The translations under genes and the position numbers were made by a program. 64,000 bases of DNA from Entomortierella parvispora (Eukaryota > Mortierellomycota > Mortierellomycetes > Mortierellales > Mortierellaceae), in NCBI GenBank assembly GCA_963573315.1, contig OY752142.1:1984001-2048000 (forward strand), read 5' to 3'. Shown here piece after piece: positions 1 through 9,900 of this stretch. Position 1 is the stretch's first letter. Every line of letters begins with the position of its first letter. The notes under the pieces were generated by a model. That model had not been told where the DNA came from. It searched no databases and saw nothing but the letters and a program-made list of their open reading frames with translations.

Positions 1-920
1 GTCGCTGGATTACTTTATGAAGGCGGCTGTCAAGGGCAACCCCATGGCCATGCACAAGGTTGCCTGGCACTACGATCAAAAGGGAGAGTGGCACAAGGCC
101 ATCGAATGGTATACCAAAGCTGCCGATCAAGGTGAGGGCTTGTTCATAATTTCGTTGAATATTTGTTTGGTGGCGTTTTTGTTCCAATCAGAAGTTGTAC
201 TTACAACAGATTTATCTTGTGTCTATCGCTCTAGGATACCCCGACTCTGCTCATAACCTCGGAATGATTTACCAGGAGGGACACCCCAAGACGGAGCCCA
301 AGATCGAGGTCAACTTGCCCTTGGCCCTTGAATACTACACTCGTGGATTGCACTATGGCTATGGACCCTCCGGCACCCAGATGGGTCGTCTTTTCTTCTT
401 GATGGCCACCGACCCTAACTTGCGCGACCGCTTGCCCTCCACAGATCGATCCTATTCTTCCGACCCTCAGGAATACCTCATGACCGCAATCTCGTTCTTT
501 GACAAATCGGCTACTTTGGCCGAATGGGAGGCTCTCCAGTTCCTGGGTATGATTTACGGATCCAAGGATTTCGGCTTGTACGATATCGACCGCGCACAGA
601 ACTTGTTCGAGTTGGCTTTTATTACCTCGAACGGCGGTCAGCAGTCCTTCGAGTTCTTGGTCCGCACCTTGTCTGCCAAGCGCACCATCATTGCTGAAAA
701 GTTGCAGCAGGCCGAGGCCGCGAGCTCAGCGGGAGTGAAGTCTCAGGTCGTGGATCCTTCTACGGGATTGAAGACCTGTGCGGGCAAGGACTGTGGAAAG
801 GTCGAGTCCAAGAAGGATGAGTTCCAACGTTGTGCCGGATGCAAGAAGCGCTTCTTCTGCTCACGTCTTTGCCAGGTCAACGACTGGAAGAGTGGCCACA
901 AGAACAACTGCAAGAAGTAA
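1..920 (+). CDS. Sel1-repeat / MYND zinc-finger protein (5' partial)
   Basis: The reading frame is open from the window edge, so the true start lies upstream. Exons are 1-131 and 235-920, with a GT-AG intron at 132-234 that joins a Gly codon in frame. The N-terminal part carries helical Sel1/TPR-like repeats (WYTKAADQG, then a repeat with AHNLGMIYQEG, then ALEYYTRGLHYGYGPS). The last ~45 residues form a MYND finger with the CxxC, CxxC, CxxxC, HxxxC ligand pattern (CAGKDCG, CAGCKKRFFC, CQ...W..H...C), ending a few residues before the stop. Sel1 repeats usually mediate protein-protein contacts, and MYND fingers bind proline-rich partner peptides. The exact role cannot be told from this fragment. 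No catalytic domain is seen in the visible part. Confidence 0.85.
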
Positions 921-1137
921 AAACCTACCTAGCTCAAGGGCCTCTTTTTTTTCTTCTAGCACACACACATCCTCCTCTACCCTTGCGATCCCATCCCCCC
1001 TTCTCTCACCAGTATTACATATAACCTATTTTCGATAAAGTGTTTTCAAATCATCCATTGTTGGAAGGGTGATACGGTGGATATATTGAGTCATTTGGAG
1101 AATGAAGAGAGCGAGAGAGGAAAGAGGATCTATATGT

Positions 1138-3618
1138 CTAACTCTTCAAAGACTTTGCCGTAGGAATGGACTTTTGAAAGTTCTTTAGCTTGGCAGCGAG
1201 CGTGGCGACATCGATCTCGATATCGTCGGCCAGTTCATGGGTAGGATCAAATTCTCCCTTTTCTTCGACAGCAGGTGACTTTTTGACGGTCGACGACAGA
1301 GGTTCGTCCGGGGAGAGCAGAACCGCATTCCTGACCTGTTCCTTGGATCCCTGCTGGCGAACATAGGCCAATAACTCTTCCCGACTGGACTCTCGTTCCC
1401 AAAAGAGATGGCGTCTTTTCCAGTCGGGGCGTGACAAGATCTGAGATTGGATCATCTCGGCCTTTTCCAGGTCTCCCTGAGAGGCGTAACCGAGGAGCAT
1501 GATGTTGGCCGTGAATTCGTCCGCCTCCAGATCAGACTCGACAATGCCTTCCGATGACCGAGCAAGTTCTCGCACGAGACTGTGCTGTTCGAGTTGCGCC
1601 CGAATCAGCTTGTCCAGGATGCGCTCCATGCCGCCGATATCCCGGTGTTCCACATACGCCAACATGAGGGCATGAAAGACTCCCTTGGGAGGGTAAAGTG
1701 GCAGAGGAGTTCGATAAGCGCTAGGTTCTTTGATCGGAGTTGGTCTTGGGTCGAGTACCTTTTTGAATGGACTTGGTAGCTGTTCCTTTGCTTGAGTCGA
1801 AATTGGGATCGACCCTTGTCCTTGGCGGGCACGAAGCAGCATCTCATCCAGGAGCGACTCTGAAATCTCAAGTTTTTCATGGTTCAGATGCGCAAACAGC
1901 AAAGACGACAACACCACCAGGTTTGGCTCGATCTTGGAAGACTCTACCATCTCTACCAATGTCGCCCTCAAGTCAGGGTATCCGTCCTTCATATGACCAT
2001 AGCCGTAAAAGAGCGTGCTGTAGGTGACACTGTCTGGCGCGGTGTTTGTCTCTTGCATGTAGTCTCGAAGCTCCCGCACCTTTTGCCTCTTCCAATTCAG
2101 AACGAGCTGCTCAGAATCAAGTGTCTGGTCCAACAATCCATCCTCTTTTGGTCCGTAAGGATGATCGGCTATATACTCGAGCGCGTCGATGGTCGAGGTC
2201 TGAAAGATTGCCTTCAGCATCACATTGCAGGTCAGGGGCTTTGGTTTGATCCCGTATTCTCGCAACATCCAAAAGATCCTTTCTGCGCCGGCGAAATTCC
2301 GCTGTCGGGTATACTCTCGACACATTACATGCAGGACCTGCACGTACGGTTTCTTCCTTGTCATAAGCATATGATCCAACAACAGCTCTGCAGCCTCCAG
2401 GTCGTTCTTGAAGCACGCCATCCCCACAATCAGGGAGTGATAGATTTCGTAGGTCGGTGTACCTCCTCTCCGCAAGAGATCGTAAAACAACTCGAGCGCC
2501 GCATACATCTGGGTCACTCTGCCGTTCCGTAGAGTGGTGGAGGAAGTCGCAGAGGTCATCCGGAATTCCGTTCTGGATCCGGTGCCTCCGAATGCATCTG
2601 AACGAAGACCATGAGGCGTCTGGTCCCGAGAGTTGTTTCCAACTAGGCCATGGATGATGGCCGAGTACATCTCCTTGCCTGCATTTATCCTGCCCTTGTC
2701 CCTCCATTCATCAAAAAGCCCTTGAACCGTAACAATGTCGCCTTCAGACGAGAACGCGACCAATAATGCAATCCGCGCGTAATAATCCACTTGGACCCCC
2801 AAGACCGACTCGAGGTACTGATGAATCTGCAACAGTCGTTTCGGGTGGGATGATCCCGTCATGAAATGCATGGTCATCATGGCAGGAATGCCGGAGGAGG
2901 ATTTGGTTATTGTTTTTGAACCTAAAGACGACGGTGGTGGAATGGTGGGGAACTGTAGGACCCAGGGACAGCGTTCACCAGAGTCCAGCAATGGCGGCTC
3001 ATCAGAATTCCTGGGTTGAGCTGGCGAGTTGAAAGCTCTGTAAAAGCTTTCCATCCGACGGGCGCCCTGGCCATACTTGAATCGGTGCCGAGGAGATAAA
3101 TCCTTGAATTGGGGTTGCGATGGATCCTTTGGCCGATCCTGTGAACTGTCTTGTTCTCCTGCAGCGGCGCTCCAGATCTGTCGTTGAAAGTCCAAGGATT
3201 CTGTAGCGCAAATCTTCCAAAATTTCAGGTACAGAAGATCGACATGGAGCTGTTGAATGTGGTGATCTAGGTAGCGGTGTATTTTATCGACCGGAGAGAG
3301 AGACTCGTGTTCTCGCTTGGGTAATGGCTTTCGTAACCGGGGCGGAGGCGGTATCCGCGATTTAGAGGATGATGATGAGGGTTTAGTCGCGGTTGCTCTG
3401 GAGGTTTTGATCCGTGTTGGTTGGATCAAGGGATTTTGGGGAGCCGAGCTGGTCAAGGCACGCGCGGAGAGGGAAGGGAACAAATTGCCTCGCCTTGAGC
3501 TTGACAGCAGAGACTGGGCCAGCAGGGAAGGGTTCGGAGTGAATGTTGCGGCAGAAGCAGCAGTTGCTCGCCGAAGTGCCTGGCCGGATGCACATTGGCG
3601 GCAAATGTAAAAAGACAT
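1138..3618 (-). CDS. Pentatricopeptide-repeat (PPR) protein, probably mitochondrial
   Basis: Single exon, about 826 residues when started at the ATG at 3618. The same frame stays open upstream to 3897, but that stretch is a low-complexity pyrimidine-rich leader. The 3618 start gives an N-terminus beginning MSFYICRQCASGQALRR, rich in Arg, Ser and Ala with almost no acid, as in a mitochondrial targeting peptide. The central and C-terminal parts contain helix pairs typical of PPR units (for example ...YSAIIHGLVG, ...YHSLIVGMACF..., ...CNVMLKAIFQTS, PDSVTYSTLFYGYGHMKDG, ANIMLLGYASQGDLEKAE). PPR proteins bind organellar RNA and act in transcript stability, processing or translation. The specific RNA target cannot be inferred. 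The gene diverges from the CHZ-type chaperone gene. Confidence 0.85.
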   Translation of the reverse strand: MSFYICRQCASGQALRRATAASAATFTPNPSLLAQSLLSSSRRGNLFPSLSARALTSSAPQNPLIQPTRIKTSRATATKPSSSSSKSRIPPPPRLRKPLPKREHESLSPVDKIHRYLDHHIQQLHVDLLYLKFWKICATESLDFQRQIWSAAAGEQDSSQDRPKDPSQPQFKDLSPRHRFKYGQGARRMESFYRAFNSPAQPRNSDEPPLLDSGERCPWVLQFPTIPPPSSLGSKTITKSSSGIPAMMTMHFMTGSSHPKRLLQIHQYLESVLGVQVDYYARIALLVAFSSEGDIVTVQGLFDEWRDKGRINAGKEMYSAIIHGLVGNNSRDQTPHGLRSDAFGGTGSRTEFRMTSATSSTTLRNGRVTQMYAALELFYDLLRRGGTPTYEIYHSLIVGMACFKNDLEAAELLLDHMLMTRKKPYVQVLHVMCREYTRQRNFAGAERIFWMLREYGIKPKPLTCNVMLKAIFQTSTIDALEYIADHPYGPKEDGLLDQTLDSEQLVLNWKRQKVRELRDYMQETNTAPDSVTYSTLFYGYGHMKDGYPDLRATLVEMVESSKIEPNLVVLSSLLFAHLNHEKLEISESLLDEMLLRARQGQGSIPISTQAKEQLPSPFKKVLDPRPTPIKEPSAYRTPLPLYPPKGVFHALMLAYVEHRDIGGMERILDKLIRAQLEQHSLVRELARSSEGIVESDLEADEFTANIMLLGYASQGDLEKAEMIQSQILSRPDWKRRHLFWERESSREELLAYVRQQGSKEQVRNAVLLSPDEPLSSTVKKSPAVEEKGEFDPTHELADDIEIDVATLAAKLKNFQKSIPTAKSLKS

Positions 3619-4110
3619 GGAGGGGAACCTAGATCTGGTAGCGAATGTCGGCCATGCAAAAAAAAAAAAAAAAGAGATAAATATGAAAAGAGTGTGTGCG
3701 AGGAAGAGAGAAGGAGAAGGGAAAGACTGCACGGGGATTGAGGGTATAGTGGTACAGAGGGAGAAGATGGGATGGAGAAGGGATGGATGGATGTGGATGA
3801 AGTCCGAAGGAACCAAGGAGCAACCGAGGAAAGGGACGTTGCACACACACGCACATACACATGGAAGCGGAGCCAAGCCACCGACGGACACAAACAACCC
3901 CGAAGTGGGAGAAAAAAACGAAAGGAAAGCGCGCGCGCACAGAGCAGAAAGAGCAGAAAGGGGGAGTGAGGCCGAGTGGCACGCCGGTCTGTTGCGTGCT
4001 ATTTGTCCGTCTGTCGTCTGTCTCTCTCTGTCAAGAAGGACGGCCCCTCTTCTCCTCTCGTATTCCTCATCCCTCTTCCTCCCCCCTCATCCCTTCCTCA
4101 TCCCAAAACA
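3619..4110. promoter_or_regulatory. Shared upstream region of the PPR and CHZ genes
   Basis: 492 bp between two divergent start codons. It contains an A-tract near 3657-3673 (a T-tract in the PPR leader), a stretch of about 300 bp that is purine-rich on + (pyrimidine-rich on the PPR sense strand), and a CT-rich leader at about 4015-4105 just before the CHZ ATG. No gene is seen. It probably serves as promoter and 5'UTR for both genes, but no specific element was identified. Confidence 0.5.
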
Positions 4111-5266
4111 ATGTCTGACCCCGCCGAGCGAAAGAGAAAGCTGGAGGCCCTTGCCGCCAAGCGCACCAGCGAGGCTGCCGCTCCCAAGTAAAGAAAGCTC
4201 TCTCTCGTGTCCTGTCTACCTGCTAGTCTGTTTCATCGCGACCACAGGAAAAAAACACACCTAGACACATGGTTCATCCCTCTGGCATCTGGACCAGGAA
4301 CTGATGGAAGAACGGGCAAACTCTCTAGCTCTGCTAGAACATCCGGCATCTGGACACACTCTGGACTCTGGCGATGGATTCACCCTGCACTCCCAAGGAG
4401 ATATTTTGATTCACACGCGTGTCAAACGTACATTTCATTGACCCACTCTCTATTTCTTGTCATTTCAATCTTCATCAGGGCCGCCCCTGCCAAGAAGCCC
4501 GAGGCAAAGTCTTCCAGCAGCAGCAAGTCCTCGTCCTCAAAGTTCCCTGGAAAGGGCAACTCCTTGTCTAGCAAGCCCAGCAAGAAGCCTGTCTATGGTA
4601 AAAAAATAATAATACAAACACTTGACCTTTCTGGAAGAGAGGACCTTGGGGCAAAAAGTCGAAAAGTTCATTTTAGCTAACTGATGTGCTGCGCTAATAT
4701 TTCTTTTCGGCCGCCGGCTCCTGTAGACTCGGAAGATGACGACGACATTATTGATGACGAAGAGGACGACGATGTCGAGAGCGATATATCGGAAGAGTTC
4801 TCGGATGTGGACTCTGATGATTCTGGTAGACCTTCCAAGAAGAAAAAGTCTGCTCCCCCCGCCAAAAAGTCTTCCTCCCGTCGTTCGCCACCACCCAAGA
4901 AGAAGTCTTCTTCTTCCTCAAAGTCCTCCAAGCCTCAAAAGAAGAAGAAAAAGGGATCCGATAGTGAAGACGAGGACAGCGATGCCCTTTCTGTCGTCAG
5001 CGAGTCTGAGGGTTCTGGTGGTAAGTCCCCTTTTAGCCCTTTTTTTTTTTGCTCCGCTTGCTGTTCTCCTTTTTTTTTTTTTTTTTTTTTGTAGATGGAT
5101 CATTGCAATGGCAAGTTATTCTATGAGTTATCTAATCGTGTATAACAATCCTACGATAGACGAGGTCGCCATTGACACCAGCAACATTATCACAGGAAGC
5201 AGAAGGACGCGTGGCGCTAGAGTCGACTACACCAAGTTTGGACCCGATGGCTCTGATGATGACTAA
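4111..5266 (+). CDS. CHZ-motif histone chaperone (Chz1/HIRIP3-like)
   Basis: Four exons: 4111-4187, 4479-4597, 4727-5020, 5160-5266, giving 198 residues with all junctions in frame. The N-terminal half is Ser/Lys-rich. The middle is a very acidic block (DDDDIIDDEEDDDVESDISEE region) followed by Lys/Ser-rich low complexity. The last exon encodes DEVAIDTSNIITGSRRTRG and then ARVDY, which matches the CHZ motif of H2A.Z-H2B chaperones (Chz1 of yeast, HIRIP3 of animals). In that family the motif plus acidic flanks bind H2A.Z-H2B dimers and hand them to the SWR1 remodeller. Here the motif lies at the extreme C-terminus, and a third short acidic tail (DGSDDD) ends the protein. Family assignment rests on motif recognition; the function is inferred from the family. 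Confidence 0.72.
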
Positions 5267-5442
5267 ATCAATAGAACCGAAGGAACAAAGTGAACCGACT
5301 TTGACTAAAAGGATGGCGAACGACAAAAAAAATCGGACCCAATTTATTAAGCGAACAGAGGCTCAAATGGAAGACGAAAGCAATGACTTTTATGGGCAAA
5401 CTTCTTCTCTTCAACCACCCCCCATCTTCGTCCCCAACTTGT

Positions 5443-5448
5443 AATAAA
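5443..5448 (+). terminator. Poly(A) signal AATAAA downstream of the CHZ gene
   Basis: Canonical AATAAA about 180 bp after the CHZ stop codon. It lies just before the stop of the convergent small ORF on the other strand. Confidence 0.5.
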
Positions 5449-5460
5449 ATGAAGGGATAT

Positions 5461-5829
5461 CTATTCTGGGTTGGGTTCCTGATCGTAGACGATGTGTCTG
5501 GCGCCTCTGACAACCGAGACCCAATTCGGGTTTAGGGACTGGAGAACGATCACGGTGGTATTGTTGCCGCCAGTTTCACAAAATATGACAGGATCATCGA
5601 GTCTCTGGAACTCGGCCACAATGGTTGACTTGAGAAGCTCGGGTTGAATTCTCTGTGGGAATCGTATCACATGAGTAGGTGAATCCGCGTACATGTTGAA
5701 GACTATGAAGTCCATTTGTAGAAAGCGCACTGGTGAAGTATGAGGTGGAGCGTCGTTGTAGATGTTGTAGGTAGGCAAGTCTGGATGAGGTGGATCAGCT
5801 TTTTGTTCCTTTGGGTGGAAGAAAAGCAA
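5461..5829 (-). CDS. Small hypothetical protein or terminal exon
   Basis: A 122-codon open frame on the minus strand that starts without an ATG (TTG at 5829). The first in-frame ATG is at 5715 and would give 84 residues beginning MDFIVFNMYADSPTHVIRF. The composition is protein-like rather than low complexity (VIFCETGGNNTTVIVLQSL, NPNWVSVVRGARHIVYD). Upstream CAG/AAG acceptor-like sites make it possible that this is the last exon of a spliced gene, but no convincing upstream exon was found in 5830-6900. No family is recognised. It may be a short gene, a last exon or a chance ORF. Confidence 0.4.
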   Translation of the reverse strand: MLFFHPKEQKADPPHPDLPTYNIYNDAPPHTSPVRFLQMDFIVFNMYADSPTHVIRFPQRIQPELLKSTIVAEFQRLDDPVIFCETGGNNTTVIVLQSLNPNWVSVVRGARHIVYDQEPNPE

Positions 5830-6923
5830 TACAGGAAAGAGAGCGTGCCCTCTTTTTATTCATATCATTCCATCCGTTCTGAAAGCAGATACTTCATCTT
5901 ATTCTGAGGGCGAGGGATAAAAAGGCATCGTCCGCGCCTTCGTCCGCTCCCCATGGGTTCACACGCCAAGACGATCGAAACCTGTCTGTTCAATGGTTGA
6001 CCAGATGAAAAGCTGAAGTGTACACATTCTTTAGTGCCTAGTTACCACAGCCCACTGAAAAAGTCGTCTACACGCACACACACGCACACACACACACACA
6101 CACACATACACAAAATCGACTTCTGCGTCTGCGGGTAAGTACAAGGACCACGGCAGAAGACCAACCAAGCATCCAATCAGGGAATAAAATCCGCATCTAG
6201 TGCACGCGTTCATCGCAGGGTGGGTTGGGGTACCTCCCATTCCAGGCCTGGCCTACCTAGGGCGGTGTTGCCACCAAACTAAAAAGAAAAGAGAAAAAAA
6301 AAAAGAAATGACACATACCCCGTGGGAAGAAATAAGCATTGGCTTTGGCCAATTTTGTCTGGAAATAAAGAGCGAGGAACAGAAACGGCGAAAATAGAAA
6401 AAAAAAAGACTTTGCACGCTTTCAGAAATAAAACCTGGGGTCTGGCCTTTTGGGGAATGGGCTCGAGGAGAGAGCCACTGGGTTGGACAATGGCGTGATT
6501 GGCACAGAGTCGGGAACGTGCGGGGCCTCCTCCCTTTCACTTTTTTTTGTCTTTGAGTGAGAGGCAAAAGAGGATGCATCTGGGACAAGGTTACAGGCAC
6601 ATGCCGACTCCGACGTGAGTCCGTGGGCACAATTCGATTTTCAATTTCCATTTGATCCAAACAAAACGAAAACTCGGGACGATGTCTCCGTTGTCGTGTT
6701 CAAGTCAATACAGTAGTCAATCAAGTCGTGAGTCACTTGGGTGTCCTCTTCCTGCTGGATCGGGGCCCGTTTGCCCTCCTGCCTCAGTCTGTTGATCTCA
6801 AGCTAGTTCGCTTTAACGTACGGGTATTTATTTTAAAAACTGCTTTTTTGTGTGGTCCCCTTGTTTGTTGTTGGGGAAGAAATGGGATGGAGTAAAAAAA
6901 AAAAAGACTGCAAAGAAACTGCT
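5830..6923. other. Gene-poor stretch with CA microsatellite
   Basis: About 1.1 kb downstream of PYC and upstream of the small minus-strand ORF. Frames open here are low complexity (Cys-Val runs from the CA repeat, Phe/Lys runs from A/T tracts). A minus-strand AATAAA-type signal lies near 6828-6835, about 90 bp past the PYC stop. No RNA gene was recognised. Confidence 0.5.
6071..6112. repeat. (CA)n microsatellite
   Basis: Nearly pure CA dinucleotide repeat of about 42 bp with two CACG interruptions. Confidence 0.9.
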
Positions 6924-9900
6924 TTAAGCATGGACGATGCGGGCCACGAGATCGCCGCTTGATAGAGAGTCACTCTCCTTGATGGGGACATACTCAACTT
7001 TGCCAGCCACGGGTGCCGAGACTACCGTCTCCATCTTCATCGCAGAGAGAATGCAGATGGGGTCCCCGACGTTTACAACAGTGCCTTGCTTCACGCGAAT
7101 CTCAACGACCACTCCAGACATGGGTGCACCAATGTCACCAGGCTTGCTGATGTCTGCACGCTCGCGAGCAGTGTGCTCCACCGCCGCGTTGTTATCCTGA
7201 ACACTCAAGTTGCGTCCCTCACCATTGAGCTCAAAGAACACGTCGCGCTTGCCGACGCTATTGATAGGACCCACAGCCAAGAGCTTGATGATCAACGTCT
7301 TACCCTTCTCGATCTCGACATTGACCTCCTCTCCCACCTCCACCTTGCTGAGGAAGTAACGTGTGGGCAAAACAGACAGATCACCGTACAATTCGAGCTT
7401 TTGACGGTACTCCTCAAAGACCTTGGGATAGATGGCGGCCGAGGACACATCCACATCTCGGATGGACTTGCCGTACTTCTTGGTCAGCTCAAACTTCAAA
7501 CCGGCTAGATCAAACTCGCCCATGTCTGCTCCAGGACGACCGTTAATACGAGGCAATCCACGAATGATGGCGGTGCGAAGAGGCTCGGGGAAACCTCCAT
7601 AGGGCTGGCCAAGGTAACCCTGGAAAAACTCAACCACACTGGTGGGGAAGTTCAGAGATGACGCTCTCTCCGTTACATCCTCAAAGTTCAACGAGTTCGA
7701 GACCATGAATTGAGCCAAGTCTCCAACAACCTTGGAGGAAGGTGTCACCTTGACAATATCACCGCACAGCTGGTTGGCAGCGATGTAAGCCTTCTTGATC
7801 TCGTTCCATTGCGTGCCAAGTCCAAGCTGTTGGGCCTGGAACATCAAGTTGGTGTACTGGCCACCGGGCATCTCGTGTTGGTAGACTCCAGAATCGGCAG
7901 CACGAACGTTGGCTTCGAATCCAGAGTACAAAAGACGCGCTTGCTCCCAGTAGCTGTTGATCGCAATGACATCCTCCTGGCGAATTCCAGTGCCGAGTTC
8001 GGTATTCTCAAGGGCAGATACGACGGCACCCATCGATGGCTGTGAAGTAATGCCTGACATGACGTCAACGGCCAAATCCACAACATCAGCGCCAGCAGCA
8101 GCGGCAGCCAACATTGAGGCAACACCAGTTCCAGCAGTGTCGTGTGTGTGCATGTGAATGGGGAGATCGGGGAAGCGCTTGCGGATCGCTCCGACAAGAA
8201 GAGTGGCGGCGGCGGGTTTCAAGAGACCAGCCATGTCCTTAATGGCAAGGATGTGAATACCCTCGTTTACCAATTCCTGGACAAAGTTGAGGTAGTACTC
8301 CAAGTTGTGTTTGGTGCGCTTGGGGTCTGAAACATCGCCGGTGTAGCAAACAGCCGCCTCTACGATACCTCCAGCAGCCTTAACAGCCTGGATACCAAGA
8401 CGCATGTTCTCAATATAGTTCAAACTGTCAAAGATACGGAAGATATCCATGCCGCTTTGAACTGCCTTTGCGCAAAAGTCGTAAATGACATTGTCTGGGT
8501 AGCTGGTGTAACCGACGGCGTTTGCACCACGGAAGAGCATCTGGAATGGAATGTTGGGGACAAGCTTGCGGAGCTGAATCAAACGATCCCAGGGGTCCTC
8601 GTATAAGAAACGCATGGCGACATCAAAAGTGGCGCCTCCCCACATCTCCAGTGCGAAAGCGTTCGAGAATGCATGAGCAGTCGTGGGAGCAATGTTCAGC
8701 AAATCTGTTTATCAAATAGAGAAATAAAGTCACGGTTAGCGTCTGGATTGCCAGCAACAGCGGTTATCCAGCTCAAGACTTGGCGAGAACCTTACCAATG
8801 GTACGGACACGGGTTGCCAGCAAACTCTGATGAGCATCTCTCCAGGTGGTATCCATGATCAACACCCCTGGATATGCACGGACGGCCTTTGCAAAGCCCT
8901 CAGCTCCCTTTTCAAGGAAGACCTTGCGCCATCCGGTCGTGGGCACAGACGAGATATCGACGGCCTGGGTGGAGTCGTCCTTTGAGGACAAGGCTGGGAT
9001 CAATAACTCCTTCTTCAGAAGAGGCTCGCCCTAGTAGAAATATAATGATGCGGGTTACTAAAAGGTTGTCCCTACCTTTTCAAAACGTTCCCGTCATGTT
9101 TGTTCGTTAGACTTACGATTTGGCCAGCAATACTGGGTCCATTGACGGCAACATCTCCGAGATACGCGAGCAGCTTTTGGGCACGGTTCAGCTGCTTGAC
9201 AAGGTTGAACAAGCCTGGAGTATCATCGATAAAGGTGGTCCAGCACTTGCCCTCAATAAAAGTTGGATGTGTGATCAAGCGCTGCACAAAGGGAATGTTG
9301 GTTTTGACGCCGCGAATGCGGAATTCGACCAAGGCTCGTACTACCTTGCGCCGAGCCAATTCGTAAGTGGCCCCTGAGCAAGTGACTTTGACTAGCAAGG
9401 AGTCGTAATGGGGGGTGATGACTGCGCCGACAAAACCCTGTCCACCATCTAAACGCACACCATTGCCACCGGCAGAGCGGTAGACCTCTATTTTTCCTGT
9501 GTCGGGCTGGAAGTTTTGTGCTGGATCCTCGGTGGTGACTCGGCACTGAATCGCAAATCCACGAATTTGAATTTTTTCTTGGGTCAGTCCGAGTTCTGGA
9601 AGGAGAATGCCCGCAGCGATCTGAATCTGAGCCGCAACAATGTCAATGCCCGTGATTTCCTCTATAGGAGGAATGGGTTATAAAAAGTCGAGTTAATGTC
9701 AATGACGCAGGCCTATCACTCATTCAGTCCAGTCCTGAAAAGGCATGTACCTGTGATCGTGTGCTCGACCTGAATACGGGGGTTGATTTCGATAAAGTAA
9801 TGGCGATCCTGTTGGTCAACCAAGAACTCGGCGGTTCCTGCGTTCTTGTACTTGACATACTTGGCGAGTTTGATGGCGTCATTCAAGATGGCATCTCTGA

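Noticed and set aside
6253-6660. Minus-strand frame of about 135 codons next to the CA repeat
   Set aside because: It lacks motifs, ends in Phe-rich T-tract sequence and has no supported splicing partner.
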